From Lingula anatina (Eukaryota; Brachiopoda; Lingulata; Lingulida; Lingulidae), in assembly GCF_001039355.2 (NCBI RefSeq), contig NW_019774180.1:342042-406041 (forward strand): a DNA stretch of 64,000 bases, written 5' to 3'. Position numbers and translations under genes: made by a program. Below the pieces are notes generated by a model that did no database searches, was not told where the DNA came from, and saw nothing but the letters and a program-made list of their open reading frames with translations. Below, piece after piece: positions 58,231-64,000 of this stretch; position 1 is the first letter of the stretch, and every line of letters begins with the position of its first letter.

Positions 58231-60434
58231 CCATGGAAGGGCAATATTTTCGTTAAAACGGGCATATTTTTCGCAAATTCAGCCCACCCGTGCTTGCTTG
58301 GACAATCTGCTTGTCAAGTATAAGATGGAAGGCAGGTGGTAAGGATAGACGGCGCCGTAAAGGTGCCCTTCGCCCAGTGTAAGCCGCGCCCCCGCTAAGT
58401 GCGTAGGTGGACTCGCATGCCTTCCATGAATACCTGTATTTCGCTCTGATAGCATAATCATTATTCATGGCTATTGACATTCACGTGCTCTTGTTTACAG
58501 TGAACATTCTATAATATGGGCAAATCGGTATATTGAAGGAGCGTGTTTCTTTGTTGGCTAAGTGTTCTACCGGAAACTTGACACCCGTGGCTTCTCACTC
58601 GGTGAGTGAGGCTCATTAATTATATCAATATCAGTTTGTGTGACACATGTCAGCAACAATACCAATTATAAAAAGAGAAATAAAGAATTTTAACCTTGAA
58701 GTTTCTTTATCTACAGTGCCTTCCAAATTCTCTTTGTTGTTCTACAACATGTGACAAATCACATGCCAAATGCCCCAAGGTTTTAGCTCTTTTGTTGGAC
58801 TTAACGTTTTTTTTTTTTTTTTTTTTTGACGGAGTGCATTTTTGATGGAATGCAGCCTCCATTTTGCTTCACTCACAAATGACATTTTTTTAAAAAAAGA
58901 AATTAACCTGACAAAATGTATAATTTTTTATTTGAGCACAGATTTCTGATTTTCAAGCAATTTTTTACGAGTCTTGTAAAATTGATTTAGTTCAGTCTTT
59001 AGCTTTTTTGCAAACATTTTTTGAAACTTCAAAGTTTTGAAAAAACTGACATTGCCTGTACTCCAAGTTTTAATACTTATTTAACTAATGAATATAATCC
59101 TGCATTATACAACAGTGCAACTCCTTGTTCTTTACCTATGATTAAGCCTATACATTAAAATTTTGTGTAGTAGAAACCCTTGGCCTTGGTGCATTGAAAA
59201 GCATATGTATTTAAAGACTTAAATGGCTTCCCAACAGACCCATGCCATCTAACCCTCTTCTTCTAGTGCCAATTGGCAACATTAAGTGCTATTATTGTAC
59301 ATCATAGCTCCAATGCAAGCACATGTAACATGCCACTTTAGAAAGACATTATACCTTTTTTCCTCTATCAATCACTATTCCATGCATGAATTTTATGTAC
59401 GTACATCTTTTGGGTTATTGTCACTACATAAATATATTTACTGAAACTGTAGATTCTACCGTTTATAAACAATTTAAGCTTCATTTTTAAAATTTCACTA
59501 GTTGGTCTTGTGTTGATTATTTTTGTATGCTTCATAAATTTATCAGTTTGATTTATTTCCATTTGATATATCACATCCTCTTCAAAAATGAATTGAGATT
59601 AGGATTGCAGTGACAAAATATGCATGAAAATATTACATTTAAATGAGGCAGTTTCTTAAAAGTCACCATACAGTGATGAGTACTAGTACTTTTCATGTTT
59701 GACTCATTATTCTTTAAAGTATCCATAAATATATTTTGATAATTAAGGGCTGATCTTTAAAAGGTTGCCATTTAATGTGCTTTTGCTCCCATCTTTAAGT
59801 AAAGTTGCAAATTAGAAATTGATTTTAGATTCCTAAAAGATACCTTGATTGTGATAACACACTGGAAATTTTCCTCCATGAATTAAGTGGGTTAACTGTA
59901 ATGTCCCTCTAACATGGATGCAAAAAATCTCATGCTTTAAAACTGACAAATCTGTAGCAAACACCTGTTGCTGTTAATTTTAATGGCTTTTGAGTTTCAG
60001 AAAATGCTAATGGCTTGCTTACCTGGAGTTGTTGTGTAATATCATTAGTACCATCATCACGGTTTCAGTCTGTACAGAAAAGATGAGCAATGTGCATATT
60101 GCACATGTATCATATTTCAACACACTGGCATAATTTCAAAATAAGTTTTGGCAGATTGCCCGTGCTGTCGTCGGCCACCTATATTCCATCTAAATAATAA
60201 GAGCCTGCATTATGAACAACTCGAGCTGTGTTTGGTGATGTTTTAAGCAGTGGAAAATGTGCATGATGTATGTTATTGATCTTTTAAAAGATTTGGGTCA
60301 CATTGTCATGGTAGTGGTTGATTACAAAATGATTACCCTGAATACCTGAGGTTGGGGACAAGTCTGTGGTTACTGGTTTCATCATTGGTTCTATATTTAC
60401 TCTACATGTACATGCATATACTATTTATTTACAG

Positions 60435-60493
60435 AGCCTAGTGTGAAAACCATTCACCAATAAAGGAAGAGTCTCTCATGTTTGCAAGGAAAG
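60435..60493 (+). other. SUPT3H: Candidate untranslated exon of SUPT3H
   Basis: A 59-base block between a good acceptor (TTTATTTACAG) and a good donor (AAAG|GTAAGA), with no ATG-led frame that continues into the coding exon. It lies between the promoter-like region and the first coding exon. Supported only by its splice sites. Confidence 0.35.
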
Positions 60494-61010
60494 GTAAGAT
60501 ATGTGGTACCAAACAGAGGAAATGGATATTTCATTATGATCATATTTCTGTGTGTGACATCTCCATTACCCTTGGAAGGAAGATGTTAGATACAATTATT
60601 TGTTTAGCATATACCTGGAGATATAAATTAGAAAGGGGAATCTTGGTTTGATACAGCAAAACCTACATGATGATATCTAGTAATGCATTGATTAGGATGC
60701 ATCTGCCTGAGTACTACATGTACGGTAGTCTGCTTTTCTTATTCTTGTAAAGTGAAATTGAATCTGTCTACTTCTATATTAATCATCTTCCCGTTTTTTC
60801 GTTTTCTTTCTATGTTAACTACCAGTATGTAGTCTTCCTGTTTTCTTCACTTTGTTTTTCAAAATATGATAAAATGAAACCCTGATTGAACTTGAAATGT
60901 TTTATTACTTATAAGAAATGTTTTATTCCTTATAAGTGGCAAACTGAACTGAACTGACCAGGGGCTAGTGCTCTGATAGGGCTGTTATTGGCCATTGGAG
61001 CTGACCAGTC

Positions 61011-61129
61011 ATGGAACACGCGGGAATGGAAAGCCCTCCAGCAAGGGTGCGGAAACACGATTCTCCTCACCAGGGGACTTTATCCAAGTCCCATGAGGCG
61101 TGGTTTGCTACGGAGATTCAGCAGATGAT
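61011..61129 (+). CDS. SUPT3H: First coding exon of SUPT3H (SPT3 homologue, SAGA complex)
   Basis: SPT3 is a histone-fold subunit of the SAGA coactivator that helps TBP delivery. The ATG at 61011 (context CAGTCATGG) starts a 39-codon frame ending in WFATEIQQM plus two bases, at a donor AT|GTAAGT. In human SUPT3H a short Ser/Thr-rich leader ends in SFATELQSMM right before the histone-fold; the match in sequence, position and leader length is good though short. The leader has PPARVRKHDSPHQGTLSKS. The next exon was not found before the window ends. Orientation is divergent from RUNX, as in the vertebrate RUNX2-SUPT3H pair, which raises the confidence. Confidence 0.72.
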
Positions 61130-64000
61130 GTAAGTAATTTTTTTCTTTTGTAGTTTGTGGTAGACAGTCATTTACTTATTTATTTATTTATTGTTTTGTT
61201 TTGGTTTGTTTCCTGGTATCAGGTGGGAAAATGAGCTTGTTCCTTCTGAAATTACCATCAAACATGAGATAAACCCATTATTTGATCATGACTTCCACTC
61301 GGCAATCTTTTATTTGATAAGATGTTTGAAATCACTCATCTCTATTTATGGCACCTGTTTACCTTAGAAAGAATGAAAAAAGATAAACGGTGACAAAAAG
61401 AAAAAATTAATTTGCCCCCACAAGGTAAGATTATATTGTACTGCAGTTTTCAGTTATAAACACATTGTTAATTTCCTGTCATAGGTAAGAGAAAAAAGAC
61501 CTAAGATGAATGTGAGAAGCTCTAACTGATCTGTTATTTCATGCAAAATGTCGAGATGGATGAGCTAATTGCCAATTTGATGGCAATGGCAATTAGAAGT
61601 TGTAACCTGAATAACCATTTCTAGGTAATGTGACACAAGGCTTCGTGACTTGATATTTTTTAATATCAGTGGTTGGGTAGTTGTTTGCAGTGATCTTTCT
61701 GGGGTCACTCTAGCAATACTTTTGTTGCAGACTTTGGAAAAAATAGGTGAAATTTTAAGTCAAAATAGGGATGAATTGACAATTATATATTATGCAATTA
61801 TGTAACAAAATTTAAAATTCACCAAAACAATACTGCTGGTTTGAAAAAAAATTTTTTTTCTGAATAATAAAAAGCAGACAATTAGATAAAGAAAATTGCT
61901 TCCATTCAAAAATTCTGATACCCCCCCCCCCCCCCTTAAAACCCTGTGTCACCTGAACTGAGTGAACTGAGTTTACAGTGGTGAGCACAGCGTGGTATCA
62001 GGAAACTGTTACGTCATGGTGTCTGTGGTTAACTGGCTGTCACCGGTGCCTTTAGGCCAAGATTTCAGCTGTGCATTATCAAAAATTAGTTTAATATTAT
62101 GCACTGACATTACCTGGTAAATGGCCAAAATGAATGGATGAAAAATTTGAATTTCAAATCCTGATGCTATTTCTGTAATGAAATAAATTTCACCAGATTT
62201 TATTAAAAGTTATTCTGGTCATTGTCAGTTCAGTTTTGTATAAAAAGTTTTATTTTCTGCTGAGTACTGTTTATTTCATTTGTCATGAAAGCGTATATAT
62301 TATATTATATTATATTATATTATATTATATTATATTATATTATATTATATTATATTATATTATATTACTGTGAGTAAAGGTTCTTCCTCTTGTATTGGTT
62401 ATTGAAGCAACACTCTTCAGCGAACAACAGTATGTGGTAAAATATTAAGTGTTTTTCAGGAAAATATATCTGCCAAAAATACATTTTGTAATAGAATTTC
62501 AAGCAAAACATGTCACCTGAGCTCTACTATTTTAACACCTAATCCAAGTAAGTGACATTGTTATTGGTATCACAAGCACGTCTGACTGATCACTTTAGAA
62601 TAAGGTGAACCCATTGCTGCAGTATCTTTATCCAGTCAGTAATGCAGCCAAGCAACACTACTGTTTTTTTTCTTTTTGTTGTTTTTGTCATCTAGGAAAT
62701 GAATGATGTATCTAAAACCTGATGCAGGATTCTTTCATGTGTGTTGTTTGTTTGAATATTTCCCCCCAAGTTTCCAATGGTTCTGATGTCTATTATGTGT
62801 AAGTAGGTGGTACGTAGTCTCATCAAGGACAGCACTTCATTTATAAGTGTCCATTATATCTACCTGTGGGTGGTGCAGTGTGGTGTAATGTAGTGCTTAT
62901 GTAGTAATTACCATCTAGAGCCACCTGCAATATCTTTTTCCCCTTTTTTTAAGGAACTCCTTAAGAATGCTCCTCTTAGAGTGTTTATCCTGTGATTAGT
63001 AGGACTGCAAAAAAATAGGAAGTGATTGTCTGATGTTGTGAAGAGAACTCCCACCCCCACCCAAAGACATTGTACTATGTGATAAGCATCTAGAGTGAAA
63101 GTGTATGATTAAAAATTTTGATAAAACTGTTAAACGTATTCACACCTTCATTGGAGTTTACATGTCAATGAAGCAAGTGATGGTTTTGAACTTTCTTGTG
63201 GCTTAGGATTCTTGAAGTTGCTAAAACTGAGGTTACTTAATCAGGTTGCCATATGTCTCTGTTCTTTATGTCAATTGTGAGTGTGATATAATTTTGTAAT
63301 TCAACTTGGAACACTGGAGACACATAGGTGCCAACTGTTCCTCATATCCAGATGCTGTTTATTTGGGAGCAATCTCATCTTCTCATTATTTTTTTTGCCA
63401 GAAGCCCTTAGTGCTAACTATTTTAAAACCACAACTTCCAGAGAACACCTGGCTAGAAAACCAAAGTTCTGACCAATTTTCAGATCTGCACCTGCTGTAA
63501 TTTCATGTAAAGTTATGAATCACTGAGAGAAAGCTGCAAACAATGGCCAGGTATTATAGTTGAAAACATGTTTGTCAGTGGAAAGTTTTCAAATTTAATA
63601 TGTCAAGTGGCTTTTGAATTTTAAGGTCTTGTGACTGAAAATTTCATTCTTTACTATCTTTTTATTACTTAACCTCAAACAATGGAAAGGAATTACAGCT
63701 GAGCTGCTACACTTGTTTACTAGCTTTTCTTAAGATTGACTCAAGTGGTTATTTGAATTAATTTACCTTTAAACCTTTAAAGCATTTGCTGGATTGGGTC
63801 TTGTAATTTAAGAATATTTAAATTAATCTATTTACTTTTAGACAGATCTTTGGTTTCGATTTCTACCTTTGTGAGGTTCTCACATGTTGGAAACAAACAA
63901 AGGACAAGTGGAGAAAAAAAGTTATGGGGGAGACAAAGACAAGTTCCAGGTGACAAAATGACATTTTCAAGAGTGAAAGAGGGAAAGGAAGGCGTGGGCT
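61130..64000 (+). other. Presumed SUPT3H intron, no exon recognised
   Basis: AT-rich, with a C(15) run at 61921-61935 and an (ATATT)n array. I looked for a continuation of the SPT3 histone fold after FATEIQQM and saw none. A 64-codon frame at 63306-63500 has no family match. Confidence 0.5.
62294..62367. repeat. (ATATT)n microsatellite
   Basis: About fourteen uninterrupted 5-base units within the presumed SUPT3H intron. Confidence 0.95.

Noticed and set aside
63306-63500. 64-codon plus-strand frame as a further SUPT3H exon
   Set aside because: No histone-fold similarity and no fitting splice acceptor in phase with 61129.

Overview
This is a eukaryotic, intron-rich, AT-rich window from a draft assembly (a 152-base N gap and one isolated N). 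The gene set is TSG101, ARFGEF3/BIG3, a single-type RUNX gene and the start of SUPT3H, with a TRPC-type channel fragment, a DIRS-like retroelement and several MITE-like elements. This fits an invertebrate metazoan, most likely a marine lophotrochozoan or invertebrate deuterostome. The sequence does not let me name the species.

Layout. 1-4036 (+): the 3' two thirds of TSG101 (ESCRT-I); its UEV domain lies to the left of the window. 4037-6318: 3' UTR and intergenic DNA with a complete MULE-like MITE at 5303-5475. 6319-39227 (+): a complete ARFGEF3/BIG3 gene that I could resolve into 33 coding exons. Their phases all agree and they sum to 6357 nt (2118 codons plus stop). Its third intron (7957-16583) holds an ~80-bp tandem repeat, three exons of a TRPC cation channel, an assembly scar (one N plus poly-T) and a nearly intact DIRS-like tyrosine-recombinase retroelement on the minus strand (ORFs 10543-14895). 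Other introns hold MITEs (17025-17197, 26711-27284), a decayed antisense TatD/TATDN2-like nuclease gene (about 28700-29580), a gapped CA/CT microsatellite (35478-35782) and a perfect 29-bp palindrome (37447-37608).

39228-43915 is the gap between the convergent ARFGEF3 and RUNX genes. 43916-56580 (-): RUNX, five coding exons, 528 aa from the proximal (P2-type) start, with a full Runt domain and a C-terminal VWRPY. 58190-61129 (+): promoter-like CpG sequence, a likely untranslated exon and the first coding exon of SUPT3H (SPT3 of the SAGA complex), head to head with RUNX as in the vertebrate RUNX2-SUPT3H pair. 61130-64000 appears to be SUPT3H intron.

The main genes are not a pathway: TSG101 and ARFGEF3 both act in membrane trafficking, RUNX and SUPT3H in transcription. 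The strongest points for follow-up are the RUNX-SUPT3H linkage, the RUNX start codon that overlaps a splice acceptor, the loss of the catalytic Sec7 loop in ARFGEF3, and the pile-up of a TRPC fragment and a DIRS element inside one ARFGEF3 intron. I found no clearly new biological system.
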